A DNA stretch of 64,000 nucleotides from Limonium bicolor (GCA_023374045.1 CM041776.1:280425999-280489998), one strand, 5' to 3'; positions 22,901 to 37,114 are shown, counted from the first letter of the stretch. Numbers and translations are program-made. The notes: a model not told the origin generated them from the letters alone.

Positions 22901-25138
22901 ATTTAGTTTAACTTTTAAATTCCCTCATATTCTATTTTCCATATGGTATTTTATTCCTTTTGTTTATTCTTTTGTTATCTATATATTAAGATTTATTTAA
23001 GACATTCTTTACATAACTTTACTGTATTTAATTACTCCTACTAATGTATATACATATCTTTATCCAATATGTGGTTTATAATATAAAGTATTTCCCTTGG
23101 TTACAATTCAGTATATTACTTCTATAGTATAAAGTTAACATAAAAGTAGGTTAATTAAATTCCTTAATTTAACCTAAGAATATTTTATTTCTTTTATTTC
23201 TTTACTTCACTTAAAAGTTTATACTCAAAATATTTATTAACATTCTGCATTAAATGTGAGTTTAGTCTTCTTATATTATTCCCAACCTATAAAGTTCATT
23301 AATCAACTATACTTTAATTTTTTGTTACAGTAAGAACAATAGATTATAAGATATCTTATGAAAAACAGAATTATAATTTTTGACCTATTCCCTCTTGCCT
23401 AAAAATTCTCAAATTTAATATATGGTAACTATGATATTTTATACATATTATAAAAATTTTATTTCCTAAAAATTACTTTATTAAATATTTAAGTTGATTC
23501 ATATAAGGCCGTAACTTATAAAAATCCTAACTTAACTTTTATAACTCCAAATTTATATTAATTTATATCAAAATGAAAGATACTTTATAATTCACACTTG
23601 TATAAATATCATTTCAAAATTCATTCGGGAAGATCATTAAATTAGTCAAACAAGGTTCAACCTTACCAAGATTCATTATTTCATGTGCAGTCCAAGATGC
23701 CAACTTCTCAGATCTGGTTCTCACAACCTATAGCGATTCAATCCAAGGTCTTTATCAAGTTTAAAAGAAAAATCGTAGCTCTATACATGGGTGAAAGAAT
23801 CATTGAAAACGGAGCACTGTGGAGAAAGTTATAGACTCTTCAAGATTCGAGTTTACCACTGAAATTCCGGGTTGCAATTGCGTTATGACCGAGTTGACTA
23901 CTTCAGACGCTTAATTCTCCCAAATGAGGACGATTCAGCTTTAGCTGCCTTAAGGAAAGTTGAAGAAGAGTTAAAGATCTCTCCAAAAAGGTATGGTTCA
24001 TGAATTGTCGTACGAGGATGGGAAAGTTATGATAGGGACAAAAATCGGATTTACCATATGTTTCTGAAAATTCTGGGCAGAACTAAATCAGGTGACGAAC
24101 GTTAGACGTGTTTCTGTACCAATTGGTTGTGATTCAGCCTTAGATGTCTAAATAAATGTTGAATAGGAATCCAAGATCTTTTAAACGAGCTATGGAACAA
24201 CGAATTTGGCTTCAGAACGAGAGAGTTATAGATCTCACAAGATCTAGGTTTACCTAGTCGATTTTCTGGAAAAATCTGGGCAAGAACATGACCTGATCGA
24301 GGCGGCGACTTTAGACGGCTTAATCTTTCAAACAATTGAGAACTAACTTGAGGTTCCTTCAGAAGAGTTGTAGAGCAAAGATCTTCAAAAAGAGGTATAG
24401 TACGTGAATTTTCATTCACAAACGAAGAAGATACGGTTGAGCAAAGTTTACCTCATCAACTGGAATTTCCAGATTTCTGGGTTGCAGTTTCTCGGGGAGG
24501 CAACTTTCGATTGAATTTGTGACGGGTGTGGGAAGAGTTAGGTTAAGTGTGAATAATGGTTAGAAAGAAGAATGATAGGAGAATCGCATGCAAAAGACGG
24601 CATCCAAAAAGGTGGAGTAATGGCTGAGATATAAGTGTCTAAAGATTGACCTTTGTCATGCCAAAACTGACGAAAAACTTAACGTTTTAGTGGAATTTCT
24701 GGCTGTCTGGGCCCTGGACACGTCAGCAACCTCCAAAATTTTGGCTCTAAACTTCAATTTATCATAACTTTGGCTAGGATGATCCGTTTTTAACGTTCCT
24801 TTTATCAATCTTCTTGGTTTTCCATAAGATTTTTATTGATATAGGTTTCAAGGGCTGGTTTGACCATTCTCAAAAAGTCAACCCTAGCAAGGCTTAAGGA
24901 GCTTTAAGGTTACTATGATTTTATATTGACTTTTATGATCCAAATCAATGTCTCAAATATTTCTAAAATATTTATAATATAATTGGAGTGTCTTGAAAAT
25001 TTTTCAAGATTTATTGACTTATAAATCATATTATTAAATTCATAATACCATATAATAATTTAATAATTAATAGTATTATTTAGGGTTCCATAAAGGAAAT
25101 CCCCTAAATTAATTTAGATTAATTTATGGGGTATTTCA
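19983..25138 (-). mobile_element. Solo LTR (family A, ~5.16 kb)
   Basis: The unit starts TGTAACGCCCC and ends GGGGTATTTCA, flanked by TTAAA (19978-19982) and TTAGA (25139-25143), a 5-bp duplication with one change. The same sequence recurs in reverse orientation at 37530-57080 with its own duplication, which confirms the ends. No internal domain, primer site or second LTR is attached, so it is a solo LTR left by recombination. Strand is given as minus by analogy with the nested element, whose priming site shows that transcription runs from the GGGGTATTTCA side. Coding capacity was not seen. TGTAACNCCCC ends recall Tekay/Del-type chromoviruses, an inference. Confidence 0.85.
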
Positions 25139-25143
25139 TTAGA

Positions 25144-27330
25144 CTTTGGGATTTAGGAGTTTGACCATCTAATTAATGATAAGGAATTAAATTTCATTAC
25201 ATAAAATGGTATGTTGTAAAAAATTTAGAAACCTAAATACTATGAAATATTCCTTTGATTAAGAATAACGTGAAACTGTAACCAATTTTCCTCTTTAAGG
25301 AGAAAATAAATAAATTGTACAAATGTAATAATCTTTCCTACCCCTAAACTAAAACAACGATGACATTGAGAGGGAACCATATCACTCATATTCAAAGTCT
25401 TCACCTTAAGTTAAGGCCAACAATAATAATAACTTGGCATGACAACAAAAATAATAATGAGGGAGGTGTTATAAGTAGATATATTTATGACGGACTTTAC
25501 CTCTTACATGTAACTTACATATTTTTTACTTAGGTTTCCCCATGTACCTTATTCTCCATAAATAGAGCATTTGTATACTCATACTAAAATAAGAAGATCA
25601 GTTGCCTCTTTTTCATATCTCTTTGCAATCTCTCTATAATCTCTCTTCTTCTCATTTACAACAAAAGGAAAGTTGTTCTAGTATAACCTAAAGACATACA
25701 CTTAATGGTTCTTTTTCTTCTACTTTTTCATTATCGACCCTCACGAAACCCAAAGAGTATTAATTCTACAAACATTTTTTAACCAACATCCAAATGTGGT
25801 ACTTGACACTTCATACATTTTTGCTTTATAACTATTTTCTGTTAAATTTGATGTGCATGTACATATCTTACTTTTTTGATAAACAAATATACTTTACCTT
25901 AATATAAGCAAGATACTCTATATTTTGAAATTGTATCCCCTATGATCGCTTTTTCATTAGGTGGAAAACCCTAATGGGATGAAGACTTATGGTTTTTAGG
26001 CGATATTACGAGCATTAAATAAAATATTGAGTTCATTCTTTTATATAGTAAAATTACAAATGCACCCTTTATATTTTTCTTAGCTCATATCATTGTCCTT
26101 CTATAAGTTTTCACAGATACAATTTAATTATCTTCATATATTTTATAGTATCACGTACATTTCTAATATTCACTTTTTATATTGTTTAAATCAATAATTT
26201 TTCAAGATAGTGTTTAAAATCATCATTCCATTACATCTAGACCAATTTTTTTCATAAAGTTAGATTATATTAGTTATTTATTACTTTTTATCTAGAATTT
26301 TGTTAGTAACTACAATTATATATTTTAGAATTTGTGCTATTAGATTTTTTATGTTAACATAGTTAACTAAAAATGAATAGGTAATAGATAGTAAAATCTA
26401 TTTGTATATTTAGTCAAAAAGTTTCACAAAATTTTTAAATTTTATTCAAAATAACATAAATTATTACATTATTAAGAAATAATATTTTTTTAAAAAATTA
26501 ACCTAATAATAATTGGACAATGATATTCATCCTATATGTGTCTATTTGCGTGCTTGAAATATTAACTTATTTTAAATTATTTTTTTAGAAAGATAGTCCG
26601 GTTACTAATGATATTCATGAATTCATTTGTTTGAAAATTAATTTTTGTTTGAGTATTTAAGTCTTATAGAAAAAAGTGGTAGAAAAAAAGGTGTAATCTA
26701 AGAAGAAAAGAAAATTTCATCCAACTACGTGAGAGTTTATGTTGTTTTTAATTGATGGATGTGAGAGATTGGGTTACTATAGTTAAGGTTAACAATAGGA
26801 ATCATAGATGGGAGAATATTTAAAATAACACAATTTAAATCTTCACTCCCAACTCCCACTTATCAAAATATAATTGGTCTAAATAGAAAAGGTACCATAC
26901 CCCTCTAAATTGAAAGGGTATACAAGAATTCACCTATTTTCTTTTCTTAACTGGACTCTGGACATGACACTAGACCAATCGCAGATATTCTTTTCGTAGC
27001 TTTTTTCAGATAGATGATAGTATTCTTTTCTTACCTGGAGCAAGAAAGTTTTCAGTGACGCCCAGATAGTCCAATCAAAATCTGGTTGGTTAAAATCCTT
27101 GGGTATAACTGTAACAATTAATTCTTTCAGGCATGTCACTAGACCAGCTCTATTTGGATTTGACCCAAGTAAGTTAGTCCATTTTCAATCCCTTTTTCTT
27201 TTGATATTTCTTTTTGGGCTTACTTCAAACAGATTTTTTCATTTTTATTTTAAGTTCGGAGTAATAATTCTTCACAATCGATCAAAGTTCAAAGTTGAGA
27301 CCTTGCATTACCCACTTAATCTGAGCAAGA
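25144..27330. other. AT-rich intergenic DNA with a promoter-like patch
   Basis: No gene is seen. Around 25553-25670, CCATAAATAGAGCA followed by repeated TCTCTTTGCAATCTC/TCTCTATAATCTC looks like a TATA box and leader, perhaps of a decayed LTR. The rest is AT-rich. Confidence 0.35.
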
Positions 27331-27336
27331 GAAATA

Positions 27337-29234
27337 AGGGTGTGTTCTCTTTGAGATAAGAAAACAAAATAAAATCAGGAAAGAGATTCTTCCGAAAGAA
27401 GTCTGTTTGGTTCTAACAAGGAAATGAAATTGAATTCTCAATAATTATTCAAATTATACATTAATTAATATTTATATTAATTATATATCAATTTATTAAT
27501 ATAAATATATATTAGTAATTTTTTAAATTTAAAGTATATAAATTATAAAAGATATTTATTAATATTTATATATATATATATATTAATAATATCTTATAAT
27601 TAGTAATATTACATATAAATATTTTTATAACTTATATATTATAGTTATTTAAATTTACAAATAATCTCTAAATATTTTTATTTTTATAGTATTTAAATTA
27701 TTAATGATTTTTTAAAAACATTATATATATTATATATATTTATATTTAATAGATTAGATTATTATATAAAATTAAATATAAGATATATTAATATTTTTAA
27801 GTTTATTAATAATATATTAATATTTCTGAATTTACATAGATTAGACAGCATATATAAATAATTATTCAAATTATAACTTAATCAATATTTATATTAATTA
27901 TATATCAATTTATTAATATAAATATATATTAGTAATTTTTTAAAATTTAAAGTATATAAATTATAAATGATATTTATTAAAATATATATATATATATTAA
28001 ATAATATCTATATAATTAGTAATATAACATATAAATATTTTTTATAACTTATATATTAATAGTTATTTAAATTTACAAATAATATATATAATCATTTTTA
28101 TTTTTATAGTATTTAAATTATAAATGATTTTTTAAAAATATTAATTAATATTATATATATTTATATTTAATAGATTAGATTATTATATAAAATTAAATAT
28201 AAAATATATTAATATTTTTAAGTTTATTAATAATATATTAATACTTCTGAATTTATAGGATTTAAATTATATAAAAATATGTATAAAGTGTATATATTAA
28301 TATTGATATAAATAATATATATTTATTTATATTATAAATGATATATATTATTTATTTACATTAACATTTACATAAATTAGACAGCATACATAAATAATTA
28401 TTCAAATTATAAATTAATTAATATTTATATTAATTATATATCAATTTATCAATATAAATATATATTAGTAATTTTTTAAATTTAATGTATAAATTATAAA
28501 TGATATTTATTAATATTATATATTATTATTCTATTAAATAATGTCTATAATTAGTAATATACATATAAATATTTTTTATAACTTATCTATTTATAGTTAT
28601 TTAATTACAAATAATATATATAAATGTTTTTATTTTTATAGTATTTAAATTATAAATGATTTTTTAAAAAATATTAATTAATATTATATAAATTTATATT
28701 TAATAGATTAGATTATTATATAAAATTGAATATAAGATATATATTAATATTTTTAAGTTTATTGATAATATATTAATATTTCTGAATTTATAGGATTTAA
28801 ATTATATAAAAATATGTATAAAGTGATATATATTAATATTGATATAAATAATTTATATTTATTTATATTATAAATGATATATATTTTTTATTTACATTAT
28901 ATATTATATTCATATCCATATTTATATTTAAATTATAAATAGTATATATTAAAATTTATTTAATATATAATTATTTAATATTAATAATTATAAATATTGT
29001 ATATCATGTACTAAATCTTATATAATTTATATATCATATGTATTATATTTATTTATGTTAAAGATGGTGATAAGGGGTAAGATGAAGAAAAGGGAATACC
29101 TTTTCCTAGCATTGTGGGGGGATTCACTAAAGAGGGATATGGAGGTTTTTGAAACTTGAAACTGGGAAAAGAAATCACTTAAAAGGGAATGAATCCATTT
29201 CCCTCTGTTGATTAGCCCAAAGTGAACGCACCCT
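27337..29234. mobile_element. TIR element (MITE-like, unclassified) with AT-rich tandem interior
   Basis: The left end AGGGTGTGTTCTCTTTGAG and right end (reverse complement AGGGTGCGTTCACTTTGGG) match at 16 of 19 positions. The same hexamer GAAATA flanks both ends (27331-27336 and 29235-29240). Subterminal blocks contain purine-rich AAGGGAATGAA-type sequence on both sides. The 1.6-kb interior is almost pure A/T and holds no gene. A 6-bp duplication is unusual; the element could be hAT- or Harbinger-related with a decayed duplication. Confidence 0.6.
27438..29050. repeat. Long AT-rich tandem repeat, three units of ~420-540 bp
   Basis: The block AATAATTATTCAAATTATA recurs at about 27438, 27856 and 28396, each time followed by TATATCAATTTATNAATATA and later TAATAGATTAGATTATTATA. 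Units 2 and 3 differ by insertions. The array forms the interior of the TIR element and is not coding. Confidence 0.8.
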
Positions 29235-29240
29235 GAAATA

Positions 29241-29669
29241 GAATCACAAAAGGGAATAAGAAAATAATTTCATTTGTTTTTTCTGATTATTTGTTTGAGC
29301 AGGGAAAACGGAAATGAATAATGAGTTAATGACCGCCAGTATGGTTAACAGTCGTCGGCTGCCGGCCAATGACCATCAATTACCGGTTAACATCTACCGG
29401 TCACTGGTCATTAGTCAATGGTCATATGTCACCGATCAAAGTGTAATGGGAAAAGGAATCTTATTCCTTGGTAAAGGGTGTGGAATTAAGTTAGAGGGAT
29501 TTGTGATAATCTCATTCTCTTTCTGTATCCTAAAAATGAGAAAAACTAGTTAAACAAATGACATGAAACGTAATCATTATGATCCTCTTTCGTTATTACT
29601 CAAAACAAACACCCCCTAACTATACTCAATATGTCATAGCATACCGGCCAAACCAATAAACTACAGCCA
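29241..29669. other. Short spacer between TIR element and solo LTR
   Basis: No gene is seen. Near 29330-29440 there are repeated CCGGT/CGGTCA words (TTACCGGTTAACATCTACCG) forming a small repetitive patch. Confidence 0.4.
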
Positions 29670-29674
29670 ATATG

Positions 29675-32600
29675 TGTAACACCCCTACCGCTAATACCGT
29701 CATTATCGTCCAATCTCCTTATACAATACAGATTCACGCAGCGGATACTTACATACTCAACGGTGGGTGGCACACTGCCGTTAGTCACCCACGTGACCAA
29801 CAAGGCTACTACTACATACAGCATCGGTCTGATGGACCGGAATATCCGAGTACTACACCAGTACAATACATACCCCCATTACTTACCGAGTACTACAATG
29901 CTCCATTCGATACAATACTCCATCCAATGTAATACTCCATAATTCAATACAAGATAATACACTACACATACCGAGTTTACTAGGTTCTAGATACAAATAC
30001 GATACTCCTTCCAAGTTCATACATACTCTTTAAAGGTCTAACCACTACCCATTTCTCACAACTACATACTTGCTAAGTACAAGGGTGTGCCATTTAGTAC
30101 ACCTTTACATTCCACTTCTACCTATCGAAGTGTAGTCGCCGGCCTCTCACCTTGACCACATCCGCTTCGGTACCTGCGCACTAAAAACGTTCCCCCGAGG
30201 GGGTCAGCTTTCGCCGAATATGATAACCGCATACCCCGCGTACTAGCGAGGGTACGCCGACCATTTGGTCGAATACATGCAATTCATTTTGCAATACATA
30301 CATGCATTCATCTTCACTACATACTTACATACATACATACTTCCATTCACGATACTACAATACTATACCAGGTATACATACATACGCACAGTACAATACA
30401 TACTTGGAAGACAATACAAGTCATCCAATACTTACTTACCATCTTCCAGATTACACATACACAATACGTACTCATGACATACTCAATACGCAATACGGAG
30501 ATACAATTCTCCAATACATACAAGGTCCAGTTAGCTTCATTACACACCCGGGTTTATCGGGTGTTCGATACTCTTTTACTTCCGGTCGACGACTTACAAT
30601 AGTCAAGACCAATACACATACAATACTTACTTCTTACATACTTTACTTCCAGTTAAGTCGGTACGACCTCCGGGCAGGGATTACTACATCCCACCACCGG
30701 GCTTTAGGGGGTGGCCCACTAATCCAGGATGCTACCCATACAAAGGGAATTGGTCCAAGGAAAAGATTATAGCCAGGATTCGGTTCCAACCTCTTGTGGT
30801 TCCTTATCCTCACGCGTGGCCGAAACTATATCGGGCTTCTACTCATTCCATTTTACTCATTACTCATGTTAGGAGTTAGGTTGTTAGGAATTAGTAAAGT
30901 CCTTACTTACTTCCATACATACATACGATACACAAGTACTCATACTTACACATACACTTCATTTCCATTCATTCATTCACGAATTATACAAACTAAATGT
31001 TCAGGAACAGTAAACAAGAACAATATAGTTCAAACACAATTATGTGCAATATAAATCCGATTCATGCATTTATCTTGTTGGTGATCACATAAGCACACAA
31101 ATCGGGGTAACCAAGTTAGGATACAGGGCATGAAGAAATCATACCGTTCACCGTCGTATTCGTACTACCGGTTCCTTGGAGCTCAACTATTTGATTCCTA
31201 TACATACATGAAGTCGTATGATCAATGGTCTATTATTGATCCAACTTATTCCTTCATTGATACTTTCAATATACGCTTACTACTTCATTACTTTCTTACT
31301 TGGTTATAAAACCGTTCTTTTCTCATCACTCTTATTATTACTTTCTTACCTTTACTATTTCATTTATAGTGTACTACTACATATATATGCATATATGTAT
31401 ATAGGCATATATATGTATATATACATATACATATGATTGCTATAATCATATTATAAAAATACTTTTTTTTTTTTTAAAGACTCGACCGGACTTGCAAGTC
31501 CGGTCGCAAGTCCGGTCCAAATCAGTAACTTGCCCTACGGGAATTTTTTTTTCTGGCCGACCGGACTTGCAAGTCCGGTCGCAAGTCCGGTCCATTCCAG
31601 TAGGTTGCATTACGGAAATTTTTCTGGCCGACCGGACTTGCATGTCCGGTCGCAAGTCCGGTCGATTCCAGTAAGTTACAGACGCGGAATTTTTCTGTCC
31701 GACCGGACTTGCAAGTCCGGTCGCAAGTCCGGTCGACTCCAGAAACTTTCCCCGCCTTTGTAAATCTGGGCCGACCGACCTTGCAGGTCCGGTCGCAGGT
31801 CCGGTCGGCCCCAGTACTGCAGTTTTAAAATTTGTTTTCAATTGCATTCTTTACCCATTGCTTCCCCACTCATTACCGATACTTCCCCACATGATTTAGC
31901 ACTAATTAGGCACTCTAAATCACCATAGTTCATCCACCAAACTTACTACTCAATACTTACATTCACTTACACATTTTCCTCAATTCATTTCAACACTTAT
32001 ACTAGTTTCCTCTTCACTTATGCTACAGATTTTTGTTCCCTCTATCATGCTACAGATTTTCATCTCAACCCTTAGACTCCAATACTCCCTCAACTAATGT
32101 TATTCCTAGCATCCAAAATGCATTACTTTACACTCTAGTTCCATTCCCTCAACTTACTTCTTTCAAAATCTGTTACAAACTACAAAACACTCCTCAAATA
32201 CACCTAGCTATCACCTAGGATGTTCTCTCATCCTTCACACTTAAGTCCTCAAATTCCTAGATGCATTTTGACATAGTCTCCCCTATATTTTCAACATTCT
32301 CCACACAACATTTCAGTTCACATAATTCTTATTCTCACAACCTGTTTACTCAACACATTATACTCCTTTCCATACTACTACAACAACAGTAAAATCCTGC
32401 ACACATACACATTTACTACTCAATGTTTCCCCAAGTTTTAAACATCATTTAAAACTTCAAAAACTGTTACATTCTTTTCTCCAATGTATTACTACATTAC
32501 TACTACTCATGCTCAATACATTATTCATTTCTACTACTCCAAAAACTGTTACAATACCATTCCTCATTATACTACAATATACTTGTTACTCCATACTCAA

Positions 32601-33833
32601 TTCATTACTCATTTTTTTTTTTACAATTCAAAAACTGTTACAATACAATACACAAACTAACACAAGGTAAGAGCATTTACCTTGTCTTGTTAGCTTTCTT
32701 TCTTTCCTTTCCTTTTCTGCTTTCTTCTCCTTTGTTCTCGGTTTTGAATGGGATTCACACACAAGTTCTACAACCCATATCAATACACAATACCATTTAG
32801 CATTCATTTTAATCTAACCCTAGAATCTCAATGTTTTAGGGTTTAGAAAAGATTATTACCTTCCATTGGATGAATGAAGTTCTTGCCTAGCAAGAGAACA
32901 AGATTCCTAGCCCAAATAAGAAGCCAAAATCGGCTGGAGCATGAAGAAGAAAGCATTCAAAAACTGAAAATTCTCAAAATGCTAATGAGGGCTAGAAACG
33001 ATGGATTTTCGAACTTCTTTTTACCTCAAGATGATAAGGAGGTGAAGGTGCTTCTAATGGTGGACTTGAATCTTCAAATGGAGAACACCCATAAAATCGA
33101 AAGTGAAGCTCTTGGATTTTTGAAAGGATGAAAATGTTCTCCCTTGCAAGGGGATTCCAATGGTGTAATTTTTATTGGATTCGGAGAAGGTTTGAGTACT
33201 CAAAGAGAGGAGAGAAGGAGAGAGTTAAGTGGGTTTCTTCATTTCTCCATGGTTGTCGCATGGGAGGAGAAAAATCAGAGAATAGAGAAGGAAGGGGGAG
33301 GGCAATACGTGAGAGAGGGCTGAGTGGTGAGGAGAGAGAATTGTTTTTGCTTTTTACTTATTGTTTTGTCTTGTAGTGTATTAGGTGAGTGAAGGGAGTG
33401 AGAGGGGCAATTGCCACCGGTCACACACACTGCACACACTGCACTTTCTGATTTTTATTTTCAAAGTGGACACACCAAGTTTGTTTATTTGCATTCTCAC
33501 CCCACAACTTACCGGTTGTTACAGTTCTTACTAACCGGTACCCGTTTTCCGGAATTTCCTCGTTTAATTAATTTTATTGGTTCTAAAGCTTGATTAACAT
33601 TAATTAGTGGCTATTTAGTTCACCAAAATTGTTACGAGTCTATTTAACTCGCTTAAAGTCACGTTTTCCCGGTTTCCTCGAAAAACGTGCTTTAAGGTTC
33701 GTTTATGCTTTTAACCCATTTTAAAGGTCCGTTTTCTTCGGAATTTGTTCCCTCATATTTATTTAAGTGTAATTAAGCCTTTAAAAATATAATTAGCCTA
33801 ATTAATCACTGTTTTTAATTACGGGGTATTTCA
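29675..33833 (-). mobile_element. Solo LTR (family B relative, ~4.16 kb)
   Basis: Starts TGTAACACCCCTACCG and ends ACGGGGTATTTCA, flanked by ATATG on both sides (29670-29674, 33834-33838), a perfect 5-bp duplication. It is clearly related to the LTRs at 41316 and 51293: shared start, CATCGGTCTGATGGACCGGA block, ACGCGTGGCCGAA block, palindromic array and end. It is diverged and has no internal region. Orientation follows the nested element. Confidence 0.9.
31484..31815. repeat. Palindrome array inside solo LTR, five units spaced ~72 bp
   Basis: Each unit carries the perfect palindrome core ACCGGACTTGCAAGTCCGGT (or a variant) plus a further GCAAGTCCGGTC arm. Units start near 31484, 31558, 31630, 31701 and 31773. 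Spacers are related sequences ending CCAGTANNTT and NNCGGAATTTTTCTG. Confidence 0.9.
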
Positions 33834-33838
33834 ATATG

Positions 33839-36806
33839 ACACTGGTTCCTTCGTAGAAATTCATAGATCTTCACATATAAAAGACAATGTCACCCTTTTG
33901 TGACAACATTATGTAGTATATGAGATATTGCATGACCAGCAAAATAAGAGACCAACTGTCACCACATTTGGTTGTCCCATGATCATATGCTTCCAAAAAT
34001 CACCTTCAAGCGCTGCGGTAGACAAACCTTCAACTGGGCATGTACATAAACCAGGACAACTAAACAAATGGGAGCCATATCAAAACCATTGCTGAGACTG
34101 TCCCAAAATGCAAAGTGTAGATCTAAACTAGCTGACTAACTAACTAGAAACATAAACAAGATATAACCAAAGCAGAGAAGATAGGGTGAGACTCCCAAAA
34201 GGGATACAAAGCTAAAGTAAACGGCCAGCAAGGACACTAGTTTAATCAAAAGATCCCAAAAACAACTAGTTGCCTGAGCAGTGTCCAAACTCATGCCACT
34301 AGTAGTCAAAACGGTCATACCCTTTGTCGACTTTGAAACATCCTCAAAATCACCGATTTACGAGTCTTCAAACAACCATTATCCCAAAAGTTCACCCCTA
34401 GCTAGAGTTCTTCCCATACCGCAAAAGTTTTGGCAAATTTCACCTTAGTTTCCACCACCCCTCTTCAGCCTTTATGTTAAGCTCATCCAAGTGTGCAACA
34501 ATAACCATTTTCTTCATCAAGAAAGTAAAACTCCTAGATTTTGATTCCTCTTCATCAACAACATTGTTCCCTACGAAGATTTGTGCTGGAATCGCCCCTA
34601 CTTTTGCCATCCTCAAACATCCTATTTGACACCTCCATGCATGCCGATAATGAAATCCATATCCAAAGTATCCATTATTGCATGCAGGAGAAACCAAGGG
34701 ACAAGTCACTGAGGATATGGATGACAAATCCCCTTACCCAAAGCGGTGAAATTGAATATTTTGACAAATGATTATGCAGCACCACGACTGCCCCTTTCCC
34801 ATGCTCTATAACTTGCATCACCAAATTTCTCCGTTCTGATTAAAAAGCCACTTGCCCTATTGTACTTTGAATGCAAAAGACTCTTGCATAGTAATTGGAA
34901 TCTTCCCATCTTCTAGGGCAAAGAGAGCAAGTAAATCCGGATGACTCTGGTGACCGGAGGCACTTGAATGCTTCATCCATCTTAGCACAATCATCCGTGA
35001 ATCGCCGCCAGGCTTCAACATCGAACATGCAAAAATTTTCCCTTCTCCAAAATTGACATCCCCATATGACTGAAATTACCTATTCCATCTTCCAAAGGGC
35101 GGATACTACATGCAACTTCCTACTTGCAATCATCTAACAAGTATAGGTAGCTAAATCGATCATTTTTTAGTCAAACTGGAAAACCCAAAATAGAATTTGA
35201 GAAAATAATTACATTGTTGACTTAAAACTAAATAGAACTTGAACTAAATCCAAAAACAAAGTAAAAATGGAAGGTTTTTAGAGAGGGAATATGACAAAAA
35301 GCATAACATACATGCAACTGATAATAGACAGAGCAGGCAAGGAGGAAGCAAAATACAAAAAAAAGTTTGAACTAAGAGACACTCGAAAAAGAAATGGAAA
35401 ACATTTCAAAAAAGTGTAATAGATAATAAATTCTTCAGTGCACTTATATGTAATCAAATTTGACTACATGTGGGTGTAATTTACTTATTTTAGATCCCTC
35501 TAACTTGATGTCTCACCTCCACTAGAGAATATGATTTCTTATCTCATCACGTTTTGGGTGATGGTAGAGATTAACCGATGTTCGGTGGCCATAGACTCAT
35601 AATTTGCTTTCTTTTCCCTACACAAATAAACAAACAAAGCAATTAAAAAGGATTCTTTTTCTTTTCTTCTTCATCCTTTTCATAATACCATCTTGTTTTT
35701 TCTTCCCAAACCCACCGACCCTTTGTTTTTTGTTTTTATGTTGATGAGGGAGTACTTTGGGTAAGTAGTAATAAGTCTATAAGCCTAAGCTAGTGTGTCG
35801 AGCAAGTCGTCTAGACTTATATGTAGGAGGAAGGACCAAAATTAGAGTGTGTGGAATCATGTACACCTTTCTCAATACAATTTATCTTCATTTACATGCT
35901 TCAACAACTGACATCAATCACCGTTCTTGCAATAGTTACATAAGAGTCTCAAGTCAAAAAAGGAAGAAAATTTCACAAAAGCTTTTATTTTGATTGATCA
36001 TGTTCACCCCCAACCCCCTCCCCATCCCCTTGTGGTAGACTTTAGCATAAGTTGTTGAGCATTTTCCATGAATTGCACAATAATGTTAATGAATTGTAAA
36101 GTAATATCCAAAAGTTTCAAAAGAATGTCCTTTAATTGTTAAATAATGACCATAAGTAGCAAATAATGTTCTAGATTTATGAGCTATGTCTATGAATCGG
36201 TAAGTATTGTTTATGAATCACAAAGTAGTGACTATAAATTACAAATGGAACACACTAGAATGAGGATAAGGCTGTTTGTATTTCTATATTGTCACAAATT
36301 TACATAATCTCTGGTTATATATGCATAATTCGGAGATCAAACTTAGTATCACTTATCCAACTGGATTCAATAGTAAATCTGCAAGGTTTTAAGTTGCCTT
36401 CTCAAATAAGTTGCCACAGGAAATGACTTCAAACTGTAGACAAAGAAAGAGAACATTACAACGACAAAAGTGAAACTGAGGCCAAATGAATAAGGTAGGA
36501 TGAAGCAATATTTTGAAATGTTGTTTAAAGATGAAAGAAGGGATGCTAGGAATCAAAAACGAAAGAAAAAAGAATGCTGCATATTTACATTTCTATAATG
36601 CCCGCGGTCAATCATAAGAGTATGATGTTTTTTCTTACAATTTGGATTAATCAAACCATTGTGATACTTGCTGCCATCATATATAATAGGATATGAGGTT
36701 GTGATTAGAACAAGATTTCTTCTCTTTTTGTGTTGTTTCACTTCTGTTTGTTAGCTTTGTAATGCATATCCACTCCCATCTTTATTTCATAATTGTAAGA
36801 GTAGTC
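33839..36806. other. Gene-poor segment with possible decayed coding remnants
   Basis: Minus-strand frames at 34136-34318, 34440-34727 and 34840-35028 have somewhat protein-like composition (for example WRRFTDDCAKMDEAFKCL), but no domain is recognised and frames are broken. It may be an old gene or a LINE-like remnant. The rest (35.1-36.8 kb) is AT-rich with no gene seen. This is pre-existing sequence beside the copia insertion. Confidence 0.3.
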
Positions 36807-36819
36807 GGGGGGGGGGGGG
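36807..36819 (+). repeat. Poly-G tract (13 G)
   Basis: A run of thirteen G lies immediately outside the copia LTR that begins TGTTGAAAATG at 36820. It is the longest G homopolymer noticed and could be a slippage-prone site or an assembly artefact. Confidence 0.9.
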
Positions 36820-37101
36820 TGTTGAAAATGTTGACATAGGATAGGTGTTAATTTTTAGACAAATGAGAGAGACACAAGTAAGAGAGAAAACCAAGACTGA
36901 TTTGCATATTTTGACAGCTAGTAGGCTATCTATTTATACTAAAATTACAACGGCTAAGTGATAAGGTTTATTAGAAATCTAACAGCTCAACAGAAAAATA
37001 AAAACAACTTTGACCTATTCTTTAGCAATTGAATAGGAAACTAAAAAACTAAATAATAAGAAAATGTAACTAAATAATATAAATTCAAGATTATATTAAC
37101 A
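36820..37101 (-). mobile_element. Ty1/copia 3' LTR (282 bp)
   Basis: On the minus strand it starts TGTTAATATAATCTTG and ends TTTTCAACA, directly after a polypurine tract. A TATA box (AGTATAAATAG on the minus strand, about 36938) fits an LTR promoter. The matching 5' LTR would lie beyond the CACTA insertion, outside the window. Confidence 0.8.
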
Positions 37102-37112
37102 TCCTCCTTTAA
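37102..37112 (-). promoter_or_regulatory. Copia polypurine tract
   Basis: On the minus strand TTAAAGGAGGA abuts the LTR start TGTTAATA. This is the usual primer site for plus-strand DNA synthesis in LTR elements. Confidence 0.75.
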
Positions 37113-37114
37113 TC

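Noticed and set aside
31484..31815. Regularly spaced palindromic repeats resembling a CRISPR array
   Set aside because: The sequence is plant nuclear DNA inside an LTR, the spacers are related to each other, no cas genes are present, and the same array occurs in other LTR copies.
29675..33833. Open frames in the long LTRs (for example 31446-31847, 41877-42293, 42942-43289, 51857-52294) as genes
   Set aside because: They arise from ACATAC-rich or palindromic repeat sequence, recur only with the LTR, and show no protein domain.
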